Assembly: GCA_963839095.1 (NCBI GenBank)
Contig: CAWIUF010000011.1
Span: 1 to 64,000 of the forward strand
Direction: 5' to 3'
DNA: 64,000 nt
Origin: Palsa-504 sp963839095
Lineage (GTDB): Bacteria; Actinomycetota; Actinomycetes; Streptosporangiales; Streptosporangiaceae
Positions 44,243 through 53,595 of this stretch are shown one piece after another (the stretch's first letter is position 1; the number at the start of each line of letters is the position of its first letter). Made by a program: the position numbers and the translations under genes. The notes below the pieces were generated by a model, which worked only from the letters and a program-made list of their open reading frames with translations, was not told the origin of the DNA and did no database searches.

Positions 44243-44995
44243 TCACTGCACCGGGCTGAGGCCGGTGGCGGTGAGCAGGTAAGCGTCGCGGTCATCGGCG
44301 GAGCCGGTGACAATGTCGACGATCGCGGTGCCCACCTGCTCTGGGGTGAGCGCCGGGCCGAGGCGGTCGAGGAAGGCGGGGATGCCGACGCCCTGCCTGG
44401 CGGCGTAGGCGGCGACTCCGGCCGCGCCCAGTCCTGTTTCCGGAGTGAGCTGCGGCAGCACGGAGATGAATCTGATGCCGAGCCCGTTCCGGGCCGACTC
44501 GCTGGCGGCGTAGGAGGCGATGAACTGTATGGTGGCCTTGGCTCCGGCGTAGCCGCCGCTGAGTGGCGAGCCGTTGACTGCGGCTCCGCTGGAGATGGCG
44601 ATGACCACGCTGCCTGGTGGCAGGGGAAGCAGCAGCGCCTCGCGGGTCCAGTTGAACACGTGCTGCACGTCGACTTCCCAGTTGCGGCTGAAGGTCTGCC
44701 AGGTCTGCCGGTGGATCGGCCGCGGCAGGGGAGTCGCCCCGGCGTTGAGGACCAGCGTGCGGGGACGGTGCTTGTCGAGGAGGTGGCCTGCGACCACGGG
44801 GTCGGCGGCATCGGCGGCGACCGGGGTGAACGTATCGCCGAGCTGTGCGCGCAGTTCCTCGAGCAGCCCTTGGTCGCGGGCGACCCCGGCGACGTGCGCG
44901 CCGCGGGAGGACAGGGCGACGGCGATGGCGCGGCCGAAACCCCGGCTGGCGCCGGTGACCAGTGCCGTCGTCCCGGAAAGTTCTTGCGTTGGCAT
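44243..44995 (-). CDS. Short-chain dehydrogenase/reductase
   Basis: 250 residues from ATG 44995, with AGGGAG upstream. GASRGFGRAI binds the cofactor, LVLNAGATPLP replaces the usual NNAG, and YAGAKAT carries the catalytic Tyr and Lys, with Ser in IAISSGAAV. C-terminus extended compared with classical SDRs. Next to the MFS exporter gene on the same strand. Confidence 0.88.
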   Translation of the reverse strand: MPTQELSGTTALVTGASRGFGRAIAVALSSRGAHVAGVARDQGLLEELRAQLGDTFTPVAADAADPVVAGHLLDKHRPRTLVLNAGATPLPRPIHRQTWQTFSRNWEVDVQHVFNWTREALLLPLPPGSVVIAISSGAAVNGSPLSGGYAGAKATIQFIASYAASESARNGLGIRFISVLPQLTPETGLGAAGVAAYAARQGVGIPAFLDRLGPALTPEQVGTAIVDIVTGSADDRDAYLLTATGLSPVQ

Positions 44996-45032
44996 GCGGA
45001 CTCCCTTGATGCCTATGAGGTGGTGGCTGGGG

Positions 45033-46538
45033 TTAAACGTCGGCAGGTGCCGGCCGAGGCTTGACGGATGTGCGGGCAACCGCCGTGGCCAGCTCGTCGC
45101 GGCGGACCAGGAGGTAGGTCACCGGGACCGCGGCCAGGCCGATGGCGCCGCAGGCCCAGAACGCCAGTTGGAAGCCGCTGGTGAGGGCCGCGGCGGGTGC
45201 GGTGCCCTGATGCAGCAGGGTGCTGGCGTGAGTGGCGGCGATAGTGGACGCTATTGCCACGCCGATCGCCCCGCCGAGCTGCTGGGAGGTGTTGATGAGC
45301 CCGGAGGCCAGGCCGGCCTCGGGCTCGCCGACCCCGGCCAGCCCGGCGATCGAGACCGGGATGAAGGCAAACGCGGTGCCGATCCCGACGATGATGAACG
45401 GCCCGGCCAGGCTGGCCCAGAAATTCCCGTGCACCGGCACCTGGGTCGACCACAAGATGCCGCCGCCGATCATCGCCATGCCCGCTGCCATCACGAGCCT
45501 GGCCGAACCCCGGGTGACCAGCGCCTGCGCCAGGCCGGCGAAGGCGACCGAGCTCAGTGCCATCACCAGCCAGGCGAGGCCGGCCTTCAGCGCGGAGTAC
45601 CCGAGCACCTGCTGCATGTACAGGGTGCCGATGAAGATGTACGGGAAGAAGCCGCCGCCGAGAAGCACACCGACCGCGTTCGCGCCCGCCAGCGTCTTCA
45701 GCCGGAAGATCCGCAGCGGCATCAGCGGTGCCTCCACGCGCGTCTCGATGACCACGAAGGCGGCGATCAGGGCGGCGGAGGCCGCGAGCAGCGACATCGT
45801 CCTGGCGGTACCCCAGCCGACCTGCGGCGCGGTGGAGACCGCGTAGACCAGCAACGACAAGCCGCCGGTCACCGTCACCGCGCCGAACGGGTCATAGCGC
45901 CGCCGCTCGGTGGCGAGCCGGCTCTCCGGCACGACGCGCGGGGCCAGTACCAGCGCCGCCACACCGATCGGGACGTTGAGGAAGAAGATGTACTGCCAGC
46001 CGGCGTAGCGGGTGAGCAGCCCGCCGGCCATCACCCCGACGGCCGCCCCGCTCGCCCCGATGGCCCCCCACACGCCCAGTGCCTTGTTGCGCTCGGCGCC
46101 TTCGGGGAACATGTTCATCACGATCGACAGCGCCGCGGGCAGCACGATCGCCGCGCCGAGCCCTTGCGCGAAGCGCATCGCGATCAGGACGCCCTCCGTG
46201 GTGGCCAGCCCGCAGCCCAGCGAGGCCGCGGTGAACACCGCCAGGCCGGCCATCAGGATGCGGCGGCGCCCGAGCAGGTCCGCGGTGCGGCCGCCGAGCA
46301 GCAGGAAACCGCCGAAGGTGAGCGCGTAGCCGGTGACGACCCATTGCAGGGCCGATTCCGGCATGTGCAGCTTGCGGCCGATGGTCGGCAGTGCGACGTT
46401 GACGATCGCGAGGTCCGCGACCGTCATGAAGAACGAGACAGCCAGCACCGCGAACGCGCGCCAGCGATGGACCTGATCCAGACCTTGACCCTCCGGGCGG
46501 CGGTAGCCGGTCGCTCCGGAAAGCTGCTGCCTTGACAT
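45033..46538 (-). CDS. MFS drug exporter, DHA2 (EmrB/QacA) family
   Basis: 501 residues from ATG 46538, with CAGGAG upstream; the open frame continues upstream without family similarity. Fourteen membrane helices are expected; visible landmarks are the first helix FAVLAVSFFMTVADLAIVNV, motif A GRTADLLGRRRILMAGL and motif C GASGAAVGVMAGGLL. DHA2 proteins export drugs with proton antiport. Divergent from the SigX5-type sigma gene. A 16-bp tandem repeat sits next to its ribosome binding site. Confidence 0.92.
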   Translation of the reverse strand: MSRQQLSGATGYRRPEGQGLDQVHRWRAFAVLAVSFFMTVADLAIVNVALPTIGRKLHMPESALQWVVTGYALTFGGFLLLGGRTADLLGRRRILMAGLAVFTAASLGCGLATTEGVLIAMRFAQGLGAAIVLPAALSIVMNMFPEGAERNKALGVWGAIGASGAAVGVMAGGLLTRYAGWQYIFFLNVPIGVAALVLAPRVVPESRLATERRRYDPFGAVTVTGGLSLLVYAVSTAPQVGWGTARTMSLLAASAALIAAFVVIETRVEAPLMPLRIFRLKTLAGANAVGVLLGGGFFPYIFIGTLYMQQVLGYSALKAGLAWLVMALSSVAFAGLAQALVTRGSARLVMAAGMAMIGGGILWSTQVPVHGNFWASLAGPFIIVGIGTAFAFIPVSIAGLAGVGEPEAGLASGLINTSQQLGGAIGVAIASTIAATHASTLLHQGTAPAAALTSGFQLAFWACGAIGLAAVPVTYLLVRRDELATAVARTSVKPRPAPADV

Positions 46539-46544
46539 GCGGGC

Positions 46545-46576
46545 TCCTGACGTGTGTGAGGCCTGATGTGTGTGAG
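46545..46576 (-). repeat. 16-bp tandem repeat before the MFS gene
   Basis: On the minus strand CTCACACACATCAGGC is followed at once by CTCACACACGTCAGGA, matching at 14 of 16 positions. The second unit ends in the CAGGAG ribosome binding site of the exporter. Confidence 0.75.
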
Positions 46577-46734
46577 GCGGCCTTGAGCCGCGTTCACCTC
46601 TACAGATCCGGGACGCACGAAAAACTGACCCGGTACCGCGGCAGCAGAAAATTCGTGGCCAGCCGGTTAGTTTCGCGGTCGGCGCGGATCTATACCAGTG
46701 ATGGCGCAGCACGCAACGCCCGGAGGGAGCAGCC

Positions 46735-47730
46735 ATGACAGTCAGCGAGGATTTCGCGCGTCTCACCGACCCGTTCCGGCCTGAGTTGCTGGCGCACTGC
46801 TACCGCATGCTGGGCTCAGTCCACGATGCCGAAGACCAGGTGCAGGAGACCATGATCCGTGCCTGGCGGTCCTACGGCGAATTTGAGGGACGGGCGTCGC
46901 TACGGACCTGGCTGTACCGGATCGCGACCAACGCCTGCCTGCGCGCGCTGGAGAACAACGGCCGGCGGCCGTTGCCGTCCGGCCTTGGCGGACCAGGCCA
47001 GTACCCCGAAGCTCCGCTGGAGGCGGTGCGGCCGGAGGTTCCGTGGCTGCAGCCCATTCCCGACGCGCTGGTGAGCGCCGGGTCCGCCGATCCAGCCGAG
47101 ATCGCCGCATCGCGGCAGAGCATGCGGCTGGCCCTGATCGCTGCCTTGCAGTACCTGCCCGCCCGGCAGCGCGCCGTGCTGATCCTGCGCGACGTGCTGC
47201 GCTGGCGGGCCGCGGAGGTCGCCGATCTGCTCGGCACCACCACCACCGCGGTCAACCGCACGCTGCAGCGCGCCCGGGCCCGGCTGGAGCAGGCGGCCCC
47301 CGACCAGGACGAGATTCACGAGCCTGCCGACCCAGCCGGCCGCGCCCTGCTCGACCGGTATGCCACGGCGTTCCAGGACGCCGACGTCACCGCGGTCGTG
47401 CAACTGCTGCGCGAGGACGCCGTGTTCGAGATGCCGCCGGAGGTGACCTGGTTCACCGGCCGGGCGCTGATCGGGCGCTTCCTGCAGGCCCAGGTTCTCA
47501 CCGAACCCGGCCGCTTCCAGATGATCCCGGTAGCCGCCAACGGCCAGCCCGCGCTAGCCACCTACCTGCGCGGCCACGACAACGTGTACCGGGCACACTC
47601 GATATGCGTGCTCACCATCGCCGCATCGCGCGTCGCACGGGTCACCGCGTTCAACGACCCGGGCCTGTTCGCGGTCTTCGGCCTGCCGCAGACCGTCCCG
47701 GCTGCCGCGGTCCCGGTACCGGGCCGATGA
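46735..47730 (+). CDS. Sigma-70 family factor, SigX5/TIGR02960 type
   Basis: 331 residues from ATG 46735, with GGAGGG upstream. Region 2 (LLAHCYRMLGSVHDAEDQVQ then RTWLYRIATNACLRAL) and region 4 (LPARQRAVLILRDVLRWRAA then LLGTTTTAVNRTLQRARARL) are followed by a SnoaL-like domain (LLDRYATAFQDADVTAVVQL, ending FAVFGLP). Such factors are ECF-like sigma proteins controlled by their own C-terminal domain rather than by an anti-sigma protein. Its stop overlaps the next gene by ATGA. Confidence 0.92.
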   Translation: MTVSEDFARLTDPFRPELLAHCYRMLGSVHDAEDQVQETMIRAWRSYGEFEGRASLRTWLYRIATNACLRALENNGRRPLPSGLGGPGQYPEAPLEAVRPEVPWLQPIPDALVSAGSADPAEIAASRQSMRLALIAALQYLPARQRAVLILRDVLRWRAAEVADLLGTTTTAVNRTLQRARARLEQAAPDQDEIHEPADPAGRALLDRYATAFQDADVTAVVQLLREDAVFEMPPEVTWFTGRALIGRFLQAQVLTEPGRFQMIPVAANGQPALATYLRGHDNVYRAHSICVLTIAASRVARVTAFNDPGLFAVFGLPQTVPAAAVPVPGR

Positions 47731-48338
47731 TCTCGGCCGACCCGACGGCATGGCCGGCCGACGGTGCCCGGCTGCTCGAACCATCGATCAGCTACGCGCT
47801 CGGCGTGACCCTGGCCGTCACGCCGGAGCTTCTGCCCCGCCCGACGCCCTGCCGGGAATGGGACCTGCGGATGCTGCTACGGCACGCCTGTGAATCACTG
47901 GCCGCGTTCGGTGAGGGCATCGAAGCCGGACGCGTTGGCCTGGACCCCGCCGCAGAGGACAGGGTCCTGGCGGCTGACCCGGCCCGCGCGTTCCGCCAGC
48001 GCGCCGGCCAGTTGCTCGATGCCTGGACCGGCCCCGGCCACCAGCGCCAGGTCATCGAGATCGCCGGCTGCCCGCTGGCGCCCGGCGCGATGGCCGCCGC
48101 GGCCGCCCTCGAGGTCGCCGTCCACGGGTGGGACATATCCCGGACGTGCGGGCAGCGCCAGCCGATCCCGCGCGCCCTGGCCACCGGACTGCTGGTGATA
48201 GCCCCGCTGCTGGTCCCCCGCGCCGGCCGGCACCCCCTGTTCGCGGCGCCGGTCACCGTGGCGGCTACGGCCGGCCCCAGCGACCGGCTCGCCGCCTTCC
48301 TCGGCCGCTCCCCGGGCATCGCGCCTACCCGGCGCTGA
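47727..48338 (+). CDS. TIGR03086-type (mycothiol-dependent/DinB-like) protein
   Basis: 203 residues; ATG 47727 overlaps the sigma factor stop. TPCREWDLRMLLRHACESLA near 40-60 is the typical metal-His helix of the maleylpyruvate isomerase N-terminal/TIGR03086 family, and VAVHGWDISRTCG near 133 holds the next His. This four-helix fold binds a divalent metal and may use mycothiol. Cotranscribed with the SigX5-type sigma gene, so it may be part of its function or a target. Confidence 0.82.
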   Translation: MISADPTAWPADGARLLEPSISYALGVTLAVTPELLPRPTPCREWDLRMLLRHACESLAAFGEGIEAGRVGLDPAAEDRVLAADPARAFRQRAGQLLDAWTGPGHQRQVIEIAGCPLAPGAMAAAAALEVAVHGWDISRTCGQRQPIPRALATGLLVIAPLLVPRAGRHPLFAAPVTVAATAGPSDRLAAFLGRSPGIAPTRR

Positions 48339-48363
48339 CCGGAGAGGCACGGTGACGGCGCGG

Positions 48364-49542
48364 TCACGGGCCTGAGTCTCCAGGATGGAGGTAACGGCCT
48401 GGCTGGAGCTTGTCCCGCGCCCCGCCGGCCAGCGTCGGCAGCCGCATCTCGAAGCGGCATCCCTCCCGGGTGTTGACGACGCTCACCTGGCCCTGGTGTG
48501 CCTCGACGATGCCGCGCACGATCGCCAGCCCCAGGCCCGCGCCGTCGTCCGCGTCTACGCCACGGGGGCCGGTGCCGCGCCAGGCCATGTCGAACACGCG
48601 CGCCAGGTCTGCTTCCGGGATGCCGCCGCAGCCGTCGGCGACCGCCAGCAGCGCACCGCCGGGCTGCGGCGCGGCCATGACATGCACGCTGCCCTCCGCC
48701 GGGGTGTGCCGGATGGCGTTGACCAGCAGGTTGGTGAGCGCGCGGGACAGCTCCCGGGGATCGGCCTGGATGACGAGCGGGATACCGGCCTCACCGGTCA
48801 GCCGCACGCCGCGTGCCCTCGCCAGCGCCTCGGTGCTGGCGAGGGCATCGTTGATCAGGTCTTCCAGGGCGATCTGGCCGGGGGACAGGCGCAGGGTTCC
48901 CGCCTCGATGCGGGAAAGCTCGAACAGGTCGTCGACCATGCTGGCGAGCCGGCCGACCTCGGCGCGGATCTGCCGGTGGTAGCGGTCCGGGTCGCTGGCG
49001 ATGCCGTCCTCGAGCGCCTCGGCCATCGCGTGCAGCCCGGCCAGCGGGGTGCGCAGGTCGTGCGAGACCCAGGCCACGAGCTCACGGCGGGACTGGTCGA
49101 GCGCGTTTTCCCGCGCGCGTGACTCCGTTAGCCTGGCGCTCGTGTCGGCGAGTTCCTGTGACAGCGCCGCGAGCTCGGCCGTCATCGGGCCGGCCGGTGA
49201 CCGGTACCCGCCGTCCTGGTCGCCGAGCGAGCGAGCCGCCTGGCGCAGCGCCAGGCTGCTGGCGTCCAGCTGCCGCCCGATCAGGATGCCGAATCCGATC
49301 GCGACCACGGCGGCCACCATGCACACCATGCACTCGACGGCCAGGTCGTGGCGGGAGATGAACATCGCCTTCGCCGTGCCCAGCGTGCCTGCCACCACCG
49401 CGAGCACCACCACGGCCCCGCTGACCTGGACCGAAAGGCGGAGTGAGGCCCGGCGCAGCAGCCAGATGACGCCCATGCCGATCACGCCGACCGCGCTCGT
49501 CCAGCCTGCGGCGATCAGGGCAACCTGGATCTGTGCGTTCAC
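48364..49542 (-). CDS. Sensor histidine kinase, OmpR-partner type
   Basis: 392 residues. Two or three helices at residues 5-28, 38-60 and 70-90 have little outside them, so it senses within or near the membrane. A HAMP-like linker precedes the H box WVSHDLRTPLAG (His161). N box LSRALTNLLVNAIRHTP and G boxes VADGCGGIPE and DDGAGLGLAIV are complete. The probable partner is the OmpR-type regulator at 53596, 4 kb away on the same strand; the genes between would then be the regulated system. Confidence 0.9.
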   Translation of the reverse strand: MNAQIQVALIAAGWTSAVGVIGMGVIWLLRRASLRLSVQVSGAVVVLAVVAGTLGTAKAMFISRHDLAVECMVCMVAAVVAIGFGILIGRQLDASSLALRQAARSLGDQDGGYRSPAGPMTAELAALSQELADTSARLTESRARENALDQSRRELVAWVSHDLRTPLAGLHAMAEALEDGIASDPDRYHRQIRAEVGRLASMVDDLFELSRIEAGTLRLSPGQIALEDLINDALASTEALARARGVRLTGEAGIPLVIQADPRELSRALTNLLVNAIRHTPAEGSVHVMAAPQPGGALLAVADGCGGIPEADLARVFDMAWRGTGPRGVDADDGAGLGLAIVRGIVEAHQGQVSVVNTREGCRFEMRLPTLAGGARDKLQPGRYLHPGDSGP

Positions 49543-49638
49543 CTTTCCGTGGCCTCCTGGTGTCTCAGCGTGGGAGCCGGCGTCAAAGAGGACCGGATCA
49601 CCCGATTGGTATTCGGAGCCGCCTGGGGTACGGGTTGC

Positions 49639-50295
49639 CTATCCGGCATCCGGATCCGTTTCGCCTGCTGGTGCGGTACCCGGCGGGTCGGCCGGAGCAG
49701 GCCGGACGAGGCTGGGCGCGTCCGGCTCAGGTTCCGGTTCTTCCGGTTCCGGGCCCGGGTGACCGGGATCGGCCGCCTGGCCGCCTTCGGCATCGGGGCC
49801 GGCGTCAGCGGGCGCCGCGACCGGGCGTTCCGGCGCCGCGACCGTACGCGGCCGGCCGCGGAGCCGCAGCGCGAAGGCGACGGCGGACAGCAGGAACAGC
49901 GCGCCCGTCACCGCCAGCCAGTGCCAGGCATACGGATCCGCCGACAACGTGGTCGACGCGTGGTACGGCGATCGTAGCCGCAGGATCAGCGGGAACCACA
50001 CCAGCAGCAGCAGACCGGACAGCGCGGCGGGCACCCGGATGTAGTTGATCCACGGCGTCACGGGCAGCTGCGGCGCGCGGTGCCTGATCGCGGCCATCAC
50101 CGAGCGATCGGCCAGCGCGTACAGCGGCATCAGCAGCAGGTCGTGGCCGATAACCGCCCCCAGGAACCAGGTAGCCACCCCGAGCGGCTGGGAGGGGATC
50201 AGCCGGGCGGCCGCGTAGCCCGCCAGGCCGAAGCAGGCGAGCAGGGCGAGCAGGTGCAGGGGACTGGCGCCGTACCAGCGCAGCTGGCGTCTCAT
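49639..50295 (-). CDS. Membrane protein with Pro/Glu-rich tail
   Basis: 218 residues. Four membrane helices (LHLLALLACFGLAGYAAARL, VATWFLGAVIGHDLLLMPLY, VPAALSGLLLLVWFPLILRL, WHWLAVTGALFLLSAVAFAL). The last 65 residues are disordered, rich in Pro, Glu and Ala. The sequence resembles proteins found beside molybdopterin oxidoreductases of this cluster type; no function is known. ATG 50295 is 17 bp downstream of the stop of the molybdopterin gene, so it is in the same operon. Confidence 0.78.
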   Translation of the reverse strand: MRRQLRWYGASPLHLLALLACFGLAGYAAARLIPSQPLGVATWFLGAVIGHDLLLMPLYALADRSVMAAIRHRAPQLPVTPWINYIRVPAALSGLLLLVWFPLILRLRSPYHASTTLSADPYAWHWLAVTGALFLLSAVAFALRLRGRPRTVAAPERPVAAPADAGPDAEGGQAADPGHPGPEPEEPEPEPDAPSLVRPAPADPPGTAPAGETDPDAG

Positions 50296-50311
50296 CTCAG
50301 CTCGCGCCTCC

Positions 50312-51667
50312 TCAGCTGGCGAAGGTCAGGCTGGCGACCCACTTGGTGTTGTGCACACCGGGGTTGGCCGGCACGATCACCCGGGCCGGGTACCCGTGGT
50401 CGAGGGACAGGTCGGCGCCGTTCACCCGGAGCGCGAGCAGCGAGTCGGGGTCCATGATCTGGCCGGCCGACAGCGCGGCGTGCCGGAAGGTGCCGCCCTG
50501 CTCCAGCGAGTCCACCAGCACGCTGGCCGGGTGGCTGACCCCGGCCAGCCGGGCCAGGTCGCGGAGCCGCACCCCGGTCCAGGCCTGGTTGTCGGTGGAC
50601 CAGCCCTCGACGCAGGCGATCGGCAGGTGCGCGGTGTGCTGCTCCATGGCGAGCAGGTCGGCCCGGCTCAGCCGGATGGGCGCGGGGCCGGCCCCGGCGG
50701 CGTGACCGAGGGTGAGCCGCCAGCCGGGCCCGGTCTGCTCGGCCCGGACGCCTACCTCGGCCGCGGTCTGGTTGATCTGGAAGTCGTTCGGCCCGTTACC
50801 GAGGTCCTGCCCGTGCGGTGCGAGCAGCGCGGTGCGGCGCAGCGGGCCGCCCAGCGACTGGCCCGCCGACACCACCAGCAGCAGCAGCGAGCCGGCCCCG
50901 GCGAAGGCCAGCGCGCCGCGCCGGGAGATCGTCGGCTCGGCCGGCGCCGGGCTGACCAGCTCCGAGCTGTCCGGCGGTTCCGGCTCGGTATGGGCGGTGT
51001 CGACGAGCAGATCCCGCAGGCCGCGGGCCCGCAGCGTCCTGATCACGGTCCGGCTCTTGAGGGCCGTGTGAACCAGCAGGCCGGCCACGAAGACCCAGGC
51101 CCCGTAGAAGTGCAGCGTGTAGAACGAGCCGGGGAACTTGTAGTACTGCTGGATGTTGAGGATGCCGGTGACGAACTCGAACACCACCCCGCCGACCAGC
51201 AGCAGCAGCGACAGCCGCTCCAGCGCGTGCGCGGGGCTGCGCAGCGGCGGCCACTCGAACAGCTTGGGCAGCACCGACCACAGCTTGGCCAGCAGGATCG
51301 GGATGAGCACCAGCCCCAGGGTGACGTGCAGGCCCTGGTTCAGCCGGTACAGCCAGACCGGATGCGTGGGCCACGAGAACAGGTAGAAGCCGAGCACGCC
51401 CTTGCCGTGCGTCTCGTCGTTGATCCGGTTGAGGTCGGGGTTGTACGCGGCGTAGGACAGCAGGCCGGTCACGAACACCACCGACAGGCCGGCCAGCAGG
51501 ATCAGGCCGAGGACCGAGGTCAGCCAGGGGCCCCGGATCGGGCTCCGCCAGAACGACCGGCCAAACGGGCCCGGCAATTCATCCGGCCGCGGGAGCCTGC
51601 TCATGATCTCCTGCGCCCGCCGCGCGAGGGAGCGCCGGATCGCGGCCGGCTGCTTGTCGTCGGTCAC
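50312..51667 (-). CDS. Fusion of cytochrome b561-like membrane domain and molybdopterin oxidoreductase
   Basis: 451 residues from GTG 51667, overlapping the glycosyltransferase stop (GTGA). Residues 50-230 hold four helices with candidate heme His residues (NQGLHVTLGLVL, TLHFYGAWVFVAGLLVHT), and a fifth helix follows a SRRGALAFAGAGSLLLL anchor near 270. The C-terminal 170 residues are a sulfite-oxidase-type cofactor domain outside the membrane with the Mo-ligand Cys352 in IACVEGWSTD. A built-in electron path from periplasmic Mo site to membrane heme is inferred. Substrate unknown. Confidence 0.85.
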   Translation of the reverse strand: MTDDKQPAAIRRSLARRAQEIMSRLPRPDELPGPFGRSFWRSPIRGPWLTSVLGLILLAGLSVVFVTGLLSYAAYNPDLNRINDETHGKGVLGFYLFSWPTHPVWLYRLNQGLHVTLGLVLIPILLAKLWSVLPKLFEWPPLRSPAHALERLSLLLLVGGVVFEFVTGILNIQQYYKFPGSFYTLHFYGAWVFVAGLLVHTALKSRTVIRTLRARGLRDLLVDTAHTEPEPPDSSELVSPAPAEPTISRRGALAFAGAGSLLLLVVSAGQSLGGPLRRTALLAPHGQDLGNGPNDFQINQTAAEVGVRAEQTGPGWRLTLGHAAGAGPAPIRLSRADLLAMEQHTAHLPIACVEGWSTDNQAWTGVRLRDLARLAGVSHPASVLVDSLEQGGTFRHAALSAGQIMDPDSLLALRVNGADLSLDHGYPARVIVPANPGVHNTKWVASLTFAS

Positions 51668-53318
51668 GTCGTGCCTCCCGCGCCGTCGAGCACCCGGACC
51701 GCCGCTGCGCACGAGGCGCCGCCGGCCGGGAGCCATACGTAAGCCGGCCGCCCCGGCGGCCCGGCCGCCGGCTGGAACCAGGCCTGCGGCACGCCGGCCA
51801 GCAGCATCTGCGGGCAGCGGCGGTAGTAGCGCGTCAGGTCCGGCGGAAAGCCGTCCGGCGGCGCGGCGTCCTCGGTCACGATCGCGCTGAACCGCCGCCC
51901 GGCCACCGAGCGCGCGGCGCTGCTCCGGAAGGCGGCCATTCCGGCCGGGCCCGAGGCGCGCAGCAGGTCGTCCGTCGCGCCCTGGTGCGCGATGGCGGGC
52001 AGCCCGGCCAGCAGGTCGAGACCGGGGTCGGAGGGAACCGCGATCGCGCCGCCGAGCGTGCGCATCCCCGCGACCAGCCGCGCGCCGACGGCACGGTCCG
52101 CGCCCGTCGGGATCACCCGGCCCGGACGGAAGCCGTCCGCCAGCACGGCCAGCTGCGCGACGACCAGCGCGGCGGCCGCGGCGGCGACCCAGCGGCGGAG
52201 CTGTCCCGCCCGCCAGCGCGCGATCCGGCCGCGGGCCAGCCGGTCCGCGGCGGCGCTCACCAGGCCGCCGGGATGATCGCCCATGGCCAGCCCGGCCAGC
52301 AGGGCCAGCGCGAGGTACGCGGGCAGCAGGTCGTTGACCTCGCCGCCGCTGTGCACCAGCGCGGTGTAGCTCTCGACGACCAGCGCGGCAGCAGCCGGCC
52401 AGCAGCACCAGGGGTATCCGCCGTGCGCCCAGCACCAGGGCGCAGCCGGCGATGCCGAGCACGGGCAGCAGGTGCACGGTCCAGAACTGCCCGAAGGCGG
52501 CGTCGTTCAGGGTGTGCTGCGTCATCAGCACGAAGACGTAGTACACGTACCAGCCATGGCTGGCCAGGCCGAGCGCCAGCGTGCTGACGCCCAGGACCGC
52601 GCCGTAGGTCAGCGCGGCCGGCCAGACGAGGCGCCGCCGCGGGCCGAAGGCCAGCGCGGTGAGCACCGCGACCCCCTCCGCCAGCCCGTTCTGCTTGGTG
52701 AGGAACGCGGCCGCGAGCAGCAGCCCGGTGGCGACGGCCCCGCGGGTGCGGCGCAGCTGCCGGGCGGCGTAGAGGGCGGCCACGCTGAGCGCGATGAACA
52801 GCGAGTCGACCCGCGCGACGTCGAACCAGGTGTGGGTGACGAAATAGGTCGCGGCCAGCAAGCCGGCCGCGGCGATCCCGGCGGCGGCGCTCGCCGTCTC
52901 CCGCTGGACCAGCCGCCCCAGGACCGCGAAGCAGACCAGCGACGGCGACCAGTGACACGAGCCGCAGCGGCAAGTAGGACAGGCCGAGCACGCTGGCCGC
53001 CGCGGCCGAGGTGGCGAAGTACAGCGGCGGGTACCCGTCGGGCACGTAGCCGACCGCCGGCGCCGCGTAGAGCGGGCGCCCGCTGAGGATCCGCTGCACC
53101 TCGACCAGCGAGTTGCTTTCCAGGTATTCCAGGGGGAACGGGTAGGACAGCCGCGACAGTGCGGTGACCAGGTAGGTGGCGATCGCGGCCAGCCCGAGGA
53201 GCGCCGCCGCCAGCCGCACCGCCCGCGGCAGGTCCCAGCGGCGGCGCCACGGGAGGAGCTTCGGCCCCGTCGGCCTGCCCGGGCCTGACTCAGCCCGGAG
53301 CCCAGCAGCGGGCGTCAT
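51664..53318 (-). pseudogene. Membrane glycosyltransferase (GT39-like), two frameshifts
   Basis: ATG 53318 (53372 possible). First part: VRLAAALLGLAAIATYLVTA, then PFPLEYLESNSLVEVQRILS and YVPDGYPPLYFATSAAAASV, which carries the polyprenyl-sugar transferase loop. Near 52940 the frame shifts to TYFVTHTWFDVARVDSLFIA and near 52390 to MHSGGEVNDLLPAYLALALL, ending at 51664. About ten membrane helices and a C-terminal outside domain. Members move sugars from lipid carriers to acceptors on the outer face. All segments are well kept, so the shifts may be recent or technical. Confidence 0.78.
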
Positions 53319-53595
53319 GGCAGGCCCGGTGCGGTCGGCACGGTGCGTGACAGGATTGCTCACGCTGAGCATTAGATGCACGCGCGCCGTGCAGGGCAAA
53401 CGGTCAACCCCGCCCGTTTGTTCCGCTTTTATGCCTTTTGTCTGATAGGAAAGCATGCGCCGGAGGTGAGTCCGGTCGCCTCGCGGGAGTCCGTCAAGGA
53501 CTGGCTACGACGTTCTGACCAGGCCATTCGCCGCTAGGGCGGGAGATGCCACCGGCGAGTTCCCGTTCCGCCCGGCCGCGCCCGGGCGGGTTACC

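Noticed and set aside
44203..44811. Long upstream extension of the RibD-like gene at 43669
   Set aside because: ATG 44202 has a ribosome binding site and the family start; upstream translation is antisense-like Ser/Pro/Arg-rich sequence within the SDR gene region.
51742..52861. Extension of the molybdopterin gene frame far upstream
   Set aside because: The extra part is Arg/Gly-rich out-of-frame translation of the glycosyltransferase gene, except for one in-frame piece that belongs to the glycosyltransferase itself because of its frameshift.
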